NCBI RefSeq assembly: GCF_940670765.1
Contig: NZ_CALNVW010000002.1
Span: forward strand, 62,001 to 126,000
Length of the DNA: 64,000 nt
Direction: 5' to 3'
DNA from: Streptomyces sp. A 4/2
GTDB lineage: Bacteria; Actinomycetota; Actinomycetes; Streptomycetales; Streptomycetaceae
Shown here: positions 1 through 10,509 of the stretch, one piece after another
Layout of the letters: each line of letters opens with the position of its first letter
Numbering within the stretch: position 1 is the first letter of the stretch
Position numbers and translations under genes: made by a program
The notes under the pieces: model-generated
Databases searched by the model: none
Told to the model about the DNA's origin: nothing
What the model saw: the letters and a program-made list of their open reading frames with translations, nothing else

Positions 1-1600
<1,600 letters not shown>

Positions 1601-2605
1601 TTACTCAGGGTTGTCCGCGAGCGACTTCGCCGCACGGACACAGTGCGCGAGGGCCGCACGGGCGTACGCGGGCGAAGCACCCGCCAGCCCGCACGCCGGG
1701 GTGAGCACCAGGGACTCGGTGAGAGTCCCCGGATTCAGCCCCAGCCTGCGCCACAGCGTCCTGACACCCATGACGCTACCGGCAGGGTCTGACAATGCGG
1801 TGTCGGTGCCGGGCACCACTCCGGCGAAGAGCCGGGTACCGCCCTCCACGGCCTCTCCGATCGCGTCCTCGTCACGCTCGGTGAGAAGGCTGAAATCGAA
1901 CGAGACGCCCGCGGCGCCGGCCCGCCGAAGCAGCGCGAACGGCACGTCGGGCGCACAGGAATGCACGATCACCGGACCGTCGCTGACCGCCATCACGTCG
2001 CGCAGCGCGCCCTCGACGAGCTGCCGGTCCACGGCCCGGTGGGTCCGGTAACCGCTGGCCGTCCTGATCTGCCCGCGCAGTACGGAGACGAGCGACGGCT
2101 CGTCGAGCTGGAGCACCAGCTGAGCGCCCGGCACCCGGCGGCGCACCTCGGCGAGGTGCCCGCGCAGCCCCTCGGCGAGCGAGGCGGTGAGGTCCCGGCA
2201 GGCCCCGGGATCGCCGAGAACGGCCTCGCCGCCCCGCAGTTCGAGCCCGGCGGCCAGCGTCCAGGGCCCGACGGCCTGCACCTTGAGCGGCCCCTCGTAC
2301 CCCTGGGTGAACTCCTCCAGCGCGTCGAGGTCCTCGCCCAGCCAGGAGCGTGCACGACGGGTGTCGTGACCCGGCCGGTCACTGACCCGCCAGCCGCTGG
2401 GCTCCAGGTGGGCGTACATCTCGACGAGCAGCCCGATGGTCCGCCCGATCATGTCGGAGCCCGGCCCGCGCGCGGGCAGTTCGGCCAGATACGGAAAGTC
2501 CTCGAAGGACCCGATGACGGTCTTCGCGGTCTCCCGCGCGTCGCCGCCCGGCATGGAACCGATCCCGGTGGCCGGTCCCCAGCTGAACTTGCTCTTCTCG
2601 CTCAC
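1601..2605 (-). CDS. MetE-like methionine synthase, C-terminal-domain-only
   Basis: The protein resembles the catalytic C-terminal barrel of cobalamin-independent methionine synthase, which transfers methyl groups to homocysteine. It has about 334 residues against roughly 750 for full MetE, so it lacks the N-terminal half. Zinc-ligand style motifs are present: VHSCAPD (His and Cys) and LTPACGLAG (Cys). The N-terminus WGPATGIGSMPGGD is typical of the short actinobacterial form usually annotated as methionine synthase. Its real substrate is not known to me. The GTG at 2605 (VSEKSK) is preferred; an in-frame TTG two codons earlier is possible, and neither has a strong ribosome binding site. It lies directly upstream of ligA. 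Confidence 0.85.
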   Translation of the reverse strand: MSEKSKFSWGPATGIGSMPGGDARETAKTVIGSFEDFPYLAELPARGPGSDMIGRTIGLLVEMYAHLEPSGWRVSDRPGHDTRRARSWLGEDLDALEEFTQGYEGPLKVQAVGPWTLAAGLELRGGEAVLGDPGACRDLTASLAEGLRGHLAEVRRRVPGAQLVLQLDEPSLVSVLRGQIRTASGYRTHRAVDRQLVEGALRDVMAVSDGPVIVHSCAPDVPFALLRRAGAAGVSFDFSLLTERDEDAIGEAVEGGTRLFAGVVPGTDTALSDPAGSVMGVRTLWRRLGLNPGTLTESLVLTPACGLAGASPAYARAALAHCVRAAKSLADNPE

Positions 2606-2723
2606 GCACAAAGCCTACGAGCAGGAGGGACAGCCGGATGACGGCCGAGGCCGGGGCCGGGGCAGCGGTCGCGCTGTCAGTGGGCGGTACTACCATCTGG
2701 CGCACAGCAATCGGGGGAGAGCG

Positions 2724-4091
2724 ATGAAGGACGATCTGGACGGCTGGACCTGGAACTCCAGCGGCACGGAGTCGGAGGACCCGCCGGTGGTGGGCCCCGA
2801 CGGGCGCGTCCCGCGGATACGGCGCAGCCCCGCCGAGTCGGCGCGTGCCACGGCTGCGTGGGTCCGGGTCAGGGCGGTCAAACTGGTGACCGTCGCGGTG
2901 GTGCTCGCGCTGGCCATCGGTGGCTGGCAGACGTACACGTACCTCACCCGCTACCACGAGCAGATGAGCGGGCCGCACGGCGACTTCCCGGCGGCGCTCG
3001 GCAGCAGTGCGCCCGTGAAGCCCAGCAGGGTGGTGGCGAACTTCGAGGGCTCCATGAGCGGGATCGCCGGTGGGCTGTACCTGCACGAGGAGCCCAGGGG
3101 CGTCACGGCGTTCTCTCTCCGTACGGGCAAGAGCTACTGGCACTACGGGCGGGAGAAGACCGGCCTGGTGGACGTGACGAACTCCCGGGACACGGTGGTG
3201 CTCTCGTTCGACGACCAGCTCGTGGTCGGGATCGACGCACACAGCGGCAAGCCGCGCTGGCACGTCAAGGTGCCCGGCGACGCGAAGTCCGGGCAGAGCA
3301 GGCTCTGGCTCGACAAGGACACGGTGATCCTCAGCCAGCCGGCCTCGGTCACCGCTCTTGCCGTGCACGACGGCAAGCGGCTCTGGACGGCTCCCCCGCC
3401 CAAGGGGTGCCGGAAGTGGGCCGTCCGGGCCCCCGTCGCTCTGAAGGACGTGGTGGCGTACCGGGCCACCGACTGCGAGGGCAGCAGTGACGAGTACGTC
3501 CTGTCCGGTATGGACCGGAGCACGGGCCACCCTCGCTGGCAGCTGAAGGACGAGATCACCGGCTACTGGCGCCTCGACGACCACACCATGGCGACCGCGT
3601 CCGTGCGCGACGCACTGGTCGTGACCGATGTCTCCGGCAGCCGGCCCCGGACCCGTTCGACAGCGCTGTCGAACGACCTGTCTCTCGGCTACGCCGACGA
3701 CAACATCATGGTGTTCGACTCCAGCAACAGCCGGACTCTCACCGCGATACGGGTGACCGCGGACCGGAACCGAACCGCCTGGACCCACCCGGCCGCCAAG
3801 GGGCTTGAGTTCGGCAGGCCCTGGATAGCCGACGGCCGAGTGTACGTCACCCAGGGCGTCCCGCCGCTCGATGCCCGGCGGGACAAGGTGCCCGCCTCCG
3901 CCCGGCTCCTGGTGCTCGATGCGCGTACCGGTCACGAGCTGTCCCGGGCGGATCTGCCGAAGTCACTGTTCCAGGGCGAGAACGAGGACCAGAGGTCGCT
4001 TCCCGCGATCCGCGGGGCGGGGTCCGGGGTGGTCCTGATCGGCTGGGCGGACTTCGCCTTCTCCTCGGTGGATCTGGCGCTGGCGGAGTGA
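2724..4091 (+). CDS. Membrane-anchored PQQ-type beta-propeller protein
   Basis: 455 residues. A short cytoplasmic N-terminus is followed by one transmembrane helix at about 53-73 (VTVAVVLALAIGGW), then an extracytoplasmic region. That region has repeated propeller blades of the pattern TGKSYWHYG, SGKPRWHV, DGKRLWTA and TGHPRWQL, the W-containing signature of PQQ-like repeats (BamB family fold). No catalytic residues can be named. The ATG at 2724 is chosen because GGGGGAGA sits six bases upstream; the open frame extends further upstream without a good site. It is divergent from the MetE-like gene and convergent with the SDR gene. A scaffolding or sensing role at the cell surface is an inference. 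Confidence 0.8.
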   Translation: MKDDLDGWTWNSSGTESEDPPVVGPDGRVPRIRRSPAESARATAAWVRVRAVKLVTVAVVLALAIGGWQTYTYLTRYHEQMSGPHGDFPAALGSSAPVKPSRVVANFEGSMSGIAGGLYLHEEPRGVTAFSLRTGKSYWHYGREKTGLVDVTNSRDTVVLSFDDQLVVGIDAHSGKPRWHVKVPGDAKSGQSRLWLDKDTVILSQPASVTALAVHDGKRLWTAPPPKGCRKWAVRAPVALKDVVAYRATDCEGSSDEYVLSGMDRSTGHPRWQLKDEITGYWRLDDHTMATASVRDALVVTDVSGSRPRTRSTALSNDLSLGYADDNIMVFDSSNSRTLTAIRVTADRNRTAWTHPAAKGLEFGRPWIADGRVYVTQGVPPLDARRDKVPASARLLVLDARTGHELSRADLPKSLFQGENEDQRSLPAIRGAGSGVVLIGWADFAFSSVDLALAE

Positions 4092-4097
4092 GCGGTC

Positions 4098-4787
4098 TCA
4101 GCGGCCGGCGCGCACCGTCAGGTCGTTGACCTCCGCGTCCCGCGGCAGGTCCAGCGCCATGAGGATCGTGGTGGCGACCGACTCGGGGTCGATCAGGCCC
4201 TCCGGGCGGTACTCCTTGCCCTCCTGCGAGTGGACCTTGGCCTGCATCGGGCTGGCGGTACGTCCGGGGTAGACGGACGTGACCCGTACGCCGTTCCCGT
4301 GCTCCTCGTGGCGGAGCGCGTCGGCCAGGGCCTTCAGCCCGTGCTTGGCGGCGGCGTACGCGCCCCACTCGGCGTGGGCGTTCAGGCCCGCGCCGGAGTT
4401 GACGAAGATCACCTGGCCCCGGACGGTACGGAGCTGCGGCAGCATCAGCCGGGTCAGCTCGGCCGGTGCGACGAGGTTGGTGTTGAGCTGCTGGTGCCAG
4501 GTCGTGGGGCGCAGTTCCGCGATGGGGCCGAGGTCGACGATGCCCGCGATGTGCAGCAGCGAGTCGACCTGCGCGGGCAGCGCCTGCTTGTCGAGCGCCC
4601 AGGAAATACGGTCGGGGTTCGCCAGGTCCGCGACGAGCGTGCCCGCCCCGGGGAAGCGCCCCGCGAGCTCCCTGGCGCGCCCGGCGTCGCGCGCCACGAT
4701 GACGAGGTCGTCACCCCGCTCGTGGAGACGGCGCGCGACGGCCGCGCCGATGCCGGAACCCGCGCCGGTGATCACATGTGTAGCCAT
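4098..4787 (-). CDS. Short-chain dehydrogenase/reductase (SDR)
   Basis: A 229-residue classical SDR. The NAD(P)-binding motif TGAGSGIG is at 7-14. The catalytic residues are Ser131 in VNSGAG, Tyr144 and Lys148 (YAAAK). The NNAG-like motif is replaced by LLHIAG. The length is normal for the family and there is no membrane segment. The substrate cannot be read from the sequence. The start MATHVITG leaves the usual few residues before the Rossmann strand. It lies 15 bp downstream of the LOG-family gene on the same strand, so the two are probably co-transcribed. Confidence 0.88.
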   Translation of the reverse strand: MATHVITGAGSGIGAAVARRLHERGDDLVIVARDAGRARELAGRFPGAGTLVADLANPDRISWALDKQALPAQVDSLLHIAGIVDLGPIAELRPTTWHQQLNTNLVAPAELTRLMLPQLRTVRGQVIFVNSGAGLNAHAEWGAYAAAKHGLKALADALRHEEHGNGVRVTSVYPGRTASPMQAKVHSQEGKEYRPEGLIDPESVATTILMALDLPRDAEVNDLTVRAGR

Positions 4788-4802
4788 GGCCCCATCGTCG
4801 CA

Positions 4803-5342
4803 CTACTGCACGCCGTGCGACTCCTCCAGGTAGGCCAGCGCCGCCACCCCGTCCTCGGCGAAGAACACCAGGTCAGTGAGGGGCACGGGCAGGAAGCCCT
4901 CGTCCTCCATCCGCTGGAACTGCTGCTTCAGCCCGTCGTAGAAGCCCGCCGTGTTCAGCAGCACCACGGGCTTGTCCGTCCTGCCGTGCTTCTTCAGCTC
5001 CAGGATCTCGGTGGCCTCGTCCAGCGTCCCGGTCCCGCCGACCATGATCACGACAGCGTCCGACTTGGCGAGCAGCAGCGCCTTGCGCTCGGCGAGGTCG
5101 GCGGCGATGACCATCTCGTCGGCATTGGTGCGGGCCTTCGCGGCCAGGAAGTCCACGGAGACCCCGACGAGCCGCCCCCCGGTCTCCTGCACCCCGTCGG
5201 CGACGACCTTCATGAGGCCGCTCTCCGAACCGCCCCAGACCAGGGTGTGACCGCCCTTGCCGATCAGCTCGGCGAATTCACGGGCGGGGCGGGTGTAGCG
5301 CTCGTCGAGGTCGGCGGCGGAGAGGAAGACACAGATGTTCAT
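4803..5342 (-). CDS. LOG-family (TIGR00730-like) nucleotide phosphoribohydrolase
   Basis: A 179-residue Rossmann-like protein of the lysine decarboxylase/LOG family. Members typically hydrolyse nucleoside 5'-monophosphates such as cytokinin ribotides to the free base. Visible motifs are WGGSESGLM (phosphate-binding loop) and VGGTGTLDEATE, the GGxGTxxE signature, here with Val in place of the usual Pro. The start MNICVFLSAA matches the usual short lead into the first strand. It heads a two-gene unit with the SDR gene. The physiological substrate is unknown. Confidence 0.82.
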   Translation of the reverse strand: MNICVFLSAADLDERYTRPAREFAELIGKGGHTLVWGGSESGLMKVVADGVQETGGRLVGVSVDFLAAKARTNADEMVIAADLAERKALLLAKSDAVVIMVGGTGTLDEATEILELKKHGRTDKPVVLLNTAGFYDGLKQQFQRMEDEGFLPVPLTDLVFFAEDGVAALAYLEESHGVQ

Positions 5343-5392
5343 GCGTCCACCGTAGAGGGAAGAAGCGGGCCGCTCCGAGCGCTGTACCAGTC

Positions 5393-5716
5393 ATGACTAC
5401 CGGACACCGCATCACCGTCGAGCAGGGCACCGACCATGTACGGGTTGTTCGCGAGGGCCAGGTCCTGGCGGAGAGCCGCCGCCCCCTGCTGCTGCACGAG
5501 ACAGGGCTGCCGGTGCGCTACTACCTCCCGCCGGAGGACGTACGCACCGAACTGCTGACACCTTCGGACACGCACACCCACTGCCCGTTCAAGGGCGACG
5601 CGTCGTACTGGTCGTTGCCCGGGGCCGCCGATCTGGTCTGGGCGTACCCGGAGCCGCTGGCCCAAGTGGCGGAGATCAAGGACCACTTCTGCTTCTACGA
5701 CACCGAGGTGGTCTGA
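5393..5716 (+). CDS. DUF427 domain protein
   Basis: A 107-residue protein fitting the DUF427 family. It has the core RPLLLHETGLPVRYY, then THCPFKGDASYW and the C-terminal DHFCFYDTEV. It is a single small beta-rich domain with no signal or membrane segment. The function is not established for the family. The ATG at 5393 lacks a strong ribosome binding site. The gene is divergent from the LOG gene (50 bp apart), so promoters may overlap. Confidence 0.85.
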   Translation: MTTGHRITVEQGTDHVRVVREGQVLAESRRPLLLHETGLPVRYYLPPEDVRTELLTPSDTHTHCPFKGDASYWSLPGAADLVWAYPEPLAQVAEIKDHFCFYDTEVV

Positions 5717-5728
5717 GCCGCCCGGCTG

Positions 5729-5802
5729 CCGGGTGGACCCAGGCGGAGACGGCCCCGAGGGCGAGTTCGAACCGGACGGTTCTTCCCGCCGGGTCCACCC
5801 GG
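5729..5802. terminator. Long inverted repeat between convergent genes
   Basis: Two perfect 12-bp arms, CCGGGTGGACCC at 5729-5740 and GGGTCCACCCGG at 5791-5802, flank a 50-bp loop that contains a smaller GAACCG/CGGTTC repeat. It lies just after the DUF427 stop and before the end of the convergent gene at 5935. A two-way transcription terminator is the likely role. Confidence 0.5.
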
Positions 5803-5934
5803 GCCCTCCGAAGCGTCAGGCAACAACTGCGTCGAGGTCGCCGTGCCGCACGCGGACGGCATCGGGGGCGCTCTGACGTGCGGGGCGCCCGGCGGGCTCG
5901 TCCGAGCACGGCCCGCAGACCCTCGAAGCCGGGT

Positions 5935-6447
5935 TCAACAGCCGCAGCCGACCGGCGGGGACGACGTCAGGGCGAGCGCGGCAGTTCGCAGCTCGGCCAC
6001 CCAAGTCGGCTGGTCGAACCCCAGCGTGTACTCGATGCAGCACACGCATTGCGGGATCAGCGACACGAACACCCGCTCCTCCGGGGTCTCGACTGCGGTC
6101 TCCCACCAGTCGTCCGCCACGGTCTCCGTGAGAGCGGTCTCCCCGCCGTCGATGATTCGCTCTGCCAGGCGGCGCAGCGCGTGGCGGCGTGCCAGGCCGG
6201 GAGCAGGCAGCTCGATTCCTGACTCGGAGAGGGCCTGCTCGAACGCATCACGAATGTCGCGGGGATCAGCGGTGCGCGGCCACCCTGCTAGTTCGCACAG
6301 TGTCGGGGCGTCCAGCCCGGCGGCGAGCGCCTCGGCAGCGATCATCGGCAGGTCCTCCGAGCAGACCTCACCCGCCTGATATCGGCACGCCGCCTCCGCC
6401 AAGGACGTCCGACCGTCCGGCGTGACGATGCCCGGTTCCGTTGTCAC
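5935..6447 (-). CDS. Unrecognised 170-residue protein
   Basis: I do not recognise a family. The protein is soluble and acidic, about 170 residues. It contains an Ala/Leu-rich helical middle, a DDWWETAVETPEERVFV segment, and a CVCCIEY cysteine cluster followed by a C-terminal GCGC. Five cysteines near the C-terminus could bind metal, but no spacing matches a known finger. The GTG at 6447 is chosen because GGGGGAGA lies just upstream; the open frame continues nine codons further without a site. It converges on the DUF427 gene and is not clearly in an operon. Confidence 0.6.
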   Translation of the reverse strand: MTTEPGIVTPDGRTSLAEAACRYQAGEVCSEDLPMIAAEALAAGLDAPTLCELAGWPRTADPRDIRDAFEQALSESGIELPAPGLARRHALRRLAERIIDGGETALTETVADDWWETAVETPEERVFVSLIPQCVCCIEYTLGFDQPTWVAELRTAALALTSSPPVGCGC

Positions 6448-6590
6448 CGCTGCTCTCCCCCTGCTGGCTCGCACGATGCCGCATCGTACACAGGCGAGTC
6501 CGTACCCCTGTCACGTGAGTCCGTGCCGCTCCCCGCGCAATTGCCGGGACGGCGCCGCCCCCGAGTGCGGTGCCACAACGGGGAGTTGAC

Positions 6591-6632
6591 ATGCAGAGTT
6601 CGAGATACGTCCTCGTCCTAGCCGCGCTGTGA
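6591..6632 (+). CDS. Possible 13-residue micro-ORF
   Basis: An ATG at 6591 is preceded by GGGGAG with five-base spacing and encodes MQSSRYVLVLAAL, then TGA. It is followed within seven bases by a 13-bp GC hairpin. This looks like a leader peptide and attenuator, but no co-directional gene follows; mnmA converges on it. It may be chance or a relic. Confidence 0.25.
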   Translation: MQSSRYVLVLAAL

Positions 6633-6638
6633 CCCGGT

Positions 6639-6671
6639 CCGGGCGGGCCGGCTCGCCTCCGGCCCGCCCGG
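6639..6671 (-). terminator. Hairpin terminator downstream of mnmA
   Basis: A perfect 13-bp stem (CCGGGCGGGCCGG and its complement) with a seven-base loop lies 55 bp beyond the mnmA stop. It could end mnmA transcription, or the short + strand transcript of the micro-ORF. Confidence 0.6.
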
Positions 6672-6725
6672 CCGATCCGCACTACCGGCCGCCGCCACCT
6701 CACCCGGCACGGACGACCGTGCCGG

Positions 6726-7865
6726 TCACACCGCCGCCGTGGCCGCCCGGTCCGTCGTGGCGATCGTCGCCGAGCCGACGACCCGGGTGCCGTCGTAGAG
6801 CACGATCGCCTGGCCGGGGGCCACGCCCCGGACCGGCTCGTCGAAGGAGACCCGCAGCTCGTCACCGACCAGCTCGGCGGTGACCGCCGTCTCGCCGCCG
6901 TGCGCGCGCAGCTGTGCGGTGTACGCTCCGGGGCCCGCCGGGGCGTTCCCGCACCAGCGGGGCTTGATCGCGGTGAGCGCGGTGACGTCCAGGGCCTCCA
7001 CCGGTCCGACCGTCACCGTGTTGTTCACCGGGGAGATGTCGAGCACGTAGCGCGGCTTGCCGTCGGCGGCCGGGTGGCCGATCCGCAGGCCCTTGCGCTG
7101 GCCGATGGTGAAGCCGAAGGCGCCGTCGTGGCTGCCCACCTTCGTACCGGACTCGTCGACGATGTCGCCCTCCGCCTTGCCGCCGAGGCGCGAGGCGAGG
7201 AAGCCCTGGGTGTCGCCGTCGGCGATGAAGCAGATGTCGTGGCTGTCGGGCTTCTTGGCGACGGCCAGGCCCCGCCGCTCGGCCTCGCCGCGGATCTCGT
7301 CCTTCGTGGTGAGGGTGTCACCGAGCGGGAACATCGCGTGGGCGAGCTGGCGCTCGTCGAGGACCCCGAGGACGTACGACTGGTCCTTCGCCATGTCGGA
7401 GGCGCGGTGCATCTCCCGCGTGCCGTCCTCGTTGACGACGACCGTCGCGTAGTGGCCGGTGCAGACCGCGTCGAAGCCCAGGGCGAGCGCCTTGTCGAGC
7501 AGCGCCGCGAACTTGATCTTCTCGTTGCAGCGCAGGCACGGGTTGGGGGTGCGCCCGGCCTCGTACTCCGCGACGAAGTCGTCGACGACGTCCTCACGGA
7601 ACCGCTCGGCCAGGTCCCAGACGTAGAACGGGATGCCGATGACGTCGGCCGCGCGCCGGGCGTCGCGGGAGTCCTCGATGGTGCAGCAGCCGCGCGCGCC
7701 CGTACGGAAGGACTGCGGGTTGGCGGAGAGCGCCAGGTGCACGCCTGTCACGTCGTGCCCGGCTTCGGCGGCGCGGGCGGCGGCGACGGCGGAGTCCACG
7801 CCGCCGGACATGGCGGCCAGTACCCGGAGGGGACGGGGGCGGGGGCTCTGGGATGTCTGAGTCAT
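6726..7865 (-). CDS. mnmA: tRNA-specific 2-thiouridylase MnmA
   Basis: This enzyme makes 2-thiouridine at wobble position U34 of Lys, Glu and Gln tRNAs. It adenylates the base and then inserts sulfur relayed from a cysteine desulfurase. The 379-residue protein has the PP-loop SGGVDS at 20-25. Its catalytic cysteines are Cys110 in NPCLRC and Cys212 in [10 protein letters not shown]. The central TGHYA motif and C-terminal barrel are present, and the length is normal. The ATG at 7865 has a short Pro/Arg-rich lead before the PP-loop. A cysteine desulfurase lies 0.8 kb upstream on the same strand, which fits a sulfur-relay partnership, although an amidase on the other strand separates them. Confidence 0.96.
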   Translation of the reverse strand: MTQTSQSPRPRPLRVLAAMSGGVDSAVAAARAAEAGHDVTGVHLALSANPQSFRTGARGCCTIEDSRDARRAADVIGIPFYVWDLAERFREDVVDDFVAEYEAGRTPNPCLRCNEKIKFAALLDKALALGFDAVCTGHYATVVVNEDGTREMHRASDMAKDQSYVLGVLDERQLAHAMFPLGDTLTTKDEIRGEAERRGLAVAKKPDSHDICFIADGDTQGFLASRLGGKAEGDIVDESGTKVGSHDGAFGFTIGQRKGLRIGHPAADGKPRYVLDISPVNNTVTVGPVEALDVTALTAIKPRWCGNAPAGPGAYTAQLRAHGGETAVTAELVGDELRVSFDEPVRGVAPGQAIVLYDGTRVVGSATIATTDRAATAAV

Positions 7866-7926
7866 AGCCGTACCAGGGTACGGGCACGGGGGAACCGAAA
7901 GCGCGTGAGTATGCGTTGACGATCGT

Positions 7927-8571
7927 ATGGGGACAAAGGGCAGCGCAGGATGGAACCCCGGCCGCCACCTGGGGCGCCGGGGCCTGCTGCTCGGTGGGCT
8001 GGGCGGGCTCGGCGCGGCTGTCGGAGCCGTGGTGCTGGGCCGCGAGCACCGGACGCACGGGGGCGGCGGACCGCGTGAGGCGGGCGCGGTGGACTACGCG
8101 GGCGCGCAGTGGGCCGCTGCCTCCCCCGCGAACTACCGACGGGCCGACCGCCCCGACGACTACGCGATCGACCGGGTGGTCATCCATGTCGTGCAGGGCA
8201 GCTTCACGATGGCGCTCCAGGTCTTCGGCGACCCGGCGCACCGGGCCGCCGCGCACTACGTGCTCCGCAGGGACGGGCACGTGGCGCAGACGGTCCGCGA
8301 GCTGGACGTGGCGTTCCACGCGGGGAACCGCTCCTACAACGAACGCAGCATCGGCATAGAGCACGAGGGCTTCGTGGACCGGCCCGCGTCGTTCACGGAC
8401 GCGATGTACCGGTCGTCGGCGCGGCTGACGGCGGGGATATGCAAGCGGTACGGGATACCCGTCGACCGGGAACACATCATCGGGCACGTGGAGGTGCCTG
8501 GCGCGGACCATACGGATCCGGGGCGGTACTGGGACTGGGCGCACTACCTGAGGCTGGTGCGGGCCGTGTGA
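7927..8571 (+). CDS. Tat-exported N-acetylmuramoyl-L-alanine amidase (amidase_2/PGRP fold)
   Basis: A 214-residue peptidoglycan amidase. It begins with an Arg-rich Tat-like signal, [16 protein letters not shown], so export in folded form is likely. The zinc-amidase fold is recognised by [13 protein letters not shown] (first His), [10 protein letters not shown], the Tyr/Asn-rich [16 protein letters not shown], and [17 protein letters not shown] with the second His and catalytic site. It cleaves the lactyl-L-Ala bond of the cell wall, or acts as a wall sensor. It sits between mnmA and the desulfurase on the opposite strand, so it has its own promoter. The ribosome binding site before 7927 is weak. 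Confidence 0.88.
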   Translation: MGTKGSAGWNPGRHLGRRGLLLGGLGGLGAAVGAVVLGREHRTHGGGGPREAGAVDYAGAQWAAASPANYRRADRPDDYAIDRVVIHVVQGSFTMALQVFGDPAHRAAAHYVLRRDGHVAQTVRELDVAFHAGNRSYNERSIGIEHEGFVDRPASFTDAMYRSSARLTAGICKRYGIPVDREHIIGHVEVPGADHTDPGRYWDWAHYLRLVRAV

Positions 8572-8585
8572 GCGGCTGAGAATCA

Positions 8586-8603
8586 CGGCCCCGGGCAGGG
8601 CCG
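8586..8603. terminator. Small hairpin between convergent genes
   Basis: CGGCCC and GGGCCG arms with a six-base loop lie 15 bp after the amidase stop, in the gap to the convergent desulfurase. It is a weak candidate terminator. Confidence 0.35.
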
Positions 8604-8652
8604 GGTGCCGCGTGGGCCCGATGGGCCGAGGGCCGTCGTCGCGGCGGCCGGC

Positions 8653-9816
8653 TCAGCTCAGCCCCGCCGACCTCGCCCGTTCCACCGCGGGACCGATCGC
8701 TTCCGCCACCGCCGCCACATCGGCCTCCGTCGACGTGTGCCCGAGCGAGAACCTCAGCGTCCCCCGTGCCAGGTCCGGATCCGTACCGGTGGCCAGGAGT
8801 ACGTGGCTGGGCTGGGCCACCCCCGCCGTGCAGGCCGAGCCCGTGGAACAGGCGATGCCCTGGGCGTCCAGGAGCAGCAGCAGGGAGTCGCCCTCGCAGC
8901 CGGGGAAGGTGAAGTGGGCGTTGGCGGGGAGCCGGTCGACCGGGTCGCCGCCGAGGATCGCTTCGGGGCAGGCCGACCGTACGGCCGCGATCAGTGCGTC
9001 GCGCAGCCCGCCGATCTCGCGTGCGAAGTCCGCCTGCCGCTCGGCGGCCAGCGTCCCGGCGACGGCGAACGAGGCTATGGCCGGGGCGTCGAGCGTTCCG
9101 GACCGGACATGGCGTTCCTGGCCGCCGCCGTGCAGCACCGGGACCGGGGTGTACTCGCGGCCGAGCAGCAGCGCGCCGATGCCGTAGGGGCCGCCGATCT
9201 TGTGGCCGGACACGGTCATCGCGGCCAGGCCGGACGCGGCGAAGTCCACCGGGAGCTGGCCGTACGCCTGGACCGCGTCGGCGTGCAGCGGGATCTCGAA
9301 CTCGGCCGCCACCTCGGCGAGTTCGCGGACCGGCAGGACGGTGCCGATCTCGTTGTTGGCCCACATCACGGTGGCCAGGGCCACATCGGACGGGTCCCGT
9401 TCGATCGCCGCGCGGAGGGCTTCGGGGTGCACCCGGCCGTAGGCGTCGACCGGAAGGTATTCGACGGTCGCGCCTTCGTGGGCGCCGAGCCAGTCGACGG
9501 CGTCCAGGACGGCGTGGTGCTCGACGGGGCTGACCAGCACCCGGTTCCGGCGCGGATCGGCGTCCCGGCGGGACCAGAAGAGCCCCTTGACCGCGAGGTT
9601 GTCGGCCTCGGTGCCGCCGGCGGTGAAGACCACCTCGCTGGGGCGCGCGCCGAGCGATTCGGCGAGGGCCTCGCGGGCTTCCTCGACGGTACGCCGAGCC
9701 CGTCGCCCGGCGGCGTGCAGCGATGAGGCGTTGCCGGTGACGGTGAGCTGGGCGGTCATCGCCTCGACCGCCTCCGGAAGCATGGGAGTGGTCGCAGCGT
9801 GGTCGAGGTAAGCCAT
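8653..9816 (-). CDS. Cysteine desulfurase (IscS/NifS class)
   Basis: A 387-residue PLP enzyme that removes sulfur from cysteine as a protein persulfide. The start [12 protein letters not shown] is canonical for the family, so the ATG at 9816 is preferred over upstream GTG codons. The PLP lysine is Lys206 in [15 protein letters not shown] carries the stacking His, and the persulfide cysteine is Cys329 in STGSACTAG. The likely partner here is MnmA downstream on the same strand; iron-sulfur assembly is another possible destination. Confidence 0.95.
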   Translation of the reverse strand: MAYLDHAATTPMLPEAVEAMTAQLTVTGNASSLHAAGRRARRTVEEAREALAESLGARPSEVVFTAGGTEADNLAVKGLFWSRRDADPRRNRVLVSPVEHHAVLDAVDWLGAHEGATVEYLPVDAYGRVHPEALRAAIERDPSDVALATVMWANNEIGTVLPVRELAEVAAEFEIPLHADAVQAYGQLPVDFAASGLAAMTVSGHKIGGPYGIGALLLGREYTPVPVLHGGGQERHVRSGTLDAPAIASFAVAGTLAAERQADFAREIGGLRDALIAAVRSACPEAILGGDPVDRLPANAHFTFPGCEGDSLLLLLDAQGIACSTGSACTAGVAQPSHVLLATGTDPDLARGTLRFSLGHTSTEADVAAVAEAIGPAVERARSAGLS

Positions 9817-9874
9817 GGTGACCACGATTCTACGAGCTTCGGTTTGTCGGCCCGACGCCCGTCCCACCTGTCGG

Positions 9875-10171
9875 TCAGCCGCCGATGTTCCAGATCACGG
9901 CGCCGCTGGAGGTGACGAGCGCGGCCAGGACCACGAGGTCCGCGACACCGAGCGCCAGCGCGAGCAGGGCGCGTCCGCGGCGGGCGGTGCCGCGCCGGAG
10001 TGCGAGTGCGGCCAGCACGATGGCGGTCGGACCGAGGACGATGTTCAGCACGAGCAGGCCGAGCAGTCCGAGCACGAACGCGGCGACGGCCATGCCGTCG
10101 GCGTCGCGGGTGCCGATGCGGGTGGTGGTGCCGGTGCGGGCAGGGGCGGTGGTGCGGGTGGTGAGTTCCAT
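9875..10171 (-). CDS. DUF4190-type small membrane protein
   Basis: 98 residues with two hydrophobic helices: about 27-58 (a Leu/Val/Gly-rich hairpin start with the N-V-L-G-P-T pattern) and about 70-92. The pattern [13 protein letters not shown] followed by [15 protein letters not shown] is typical of DUF4190 proteins. Function unknown. The Thr-rich N-terminus is cytoplasmic. It is followed by the cysteine desulfurase and preceded by another small membrane protein on the same strand. Confidence 0.75.
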   Translation of the reverse strand: MELTTRTTAPARTGTTTRIGTRDADGMAVAAFVLGLLGLLVLNIVLGPTAIVLAALALRRGTARRGRALLALALGVADLVVLAALVTSSGAVIWNIGG

Positions 10172-10225
10172 GGTGCGGCTCCGTTACTCGGGCTCGGTCA
10201 CTGATGCGCCGTCACTGGGGCGCTG

Positions 10226-10375
10226 TCACTTGGACGAGAGGCGCTCGCGCACGGCGAACACGACCAGCCAGCCGCCGATGACGAGCGCGGCGACCAGGGA
10301 CACGGAGACCGGGAAGTGGGCCACGGCACCGAGCACGACTCCGAACAGGAGGAGAAGCGCGACGAGGGCAATCAT
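10226..10375 (-). CDS. 49-residue membrane peptide
   Basis: A small ORF starting at ATG 10375 with a good ribosome binding site (GGAAGGA, five-base spacing). It encodes 49 residues with two hydrophobic helices, MIALVALLLLFGVVLGAVAH and SLVAALVIGGWLVVFAV, ending in a charged RERLSSK tail. I recognise no family. It is the first gene leftward from the TetR divergent promoter region and is followed by the DUF4190 protein, so the TetR regulator may control both. Confidence 0.7.
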   Translation of the reverse strand: MIALVALLLLFGVVLGAVAHFPVSVSLVAALVIGGWLVVFAVRERLSSK

Positions 10376-10427
10376 CACTGTCCTTCCGAAGAACAGACGG
10401 ACTCACGGGAGCGGACGGATCAATTCG

Positions 10428-10465
10428 GTGAACAGTTGTGAGTACGACTGTTCACTGACCAGTGA
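10428..10465. promoter_or_regulatory. Nested palindromes upstream of the TetR gene
   Basis: A perfect 9-bp inverted repeat, GTGAACAGT (10428-10436) and ACTGTTCAC (10447-10455), is separated by 10 bp. A second palindrome, TCACTGACCAGTGA (10452-10465, arms TCACTG/CAGTGA), overlaps its right arm. Both lie between the divergent TetR gene and the 49-residue membrane peptide. Position and symmetry fit an autoregulatory TetR operator. Confidence 0.6.
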
Positions 10466-10509
10466 GTCTACGCTTCCCTTCGACGGAGAACGGTTGTTTA
10501 CTGAATGGC

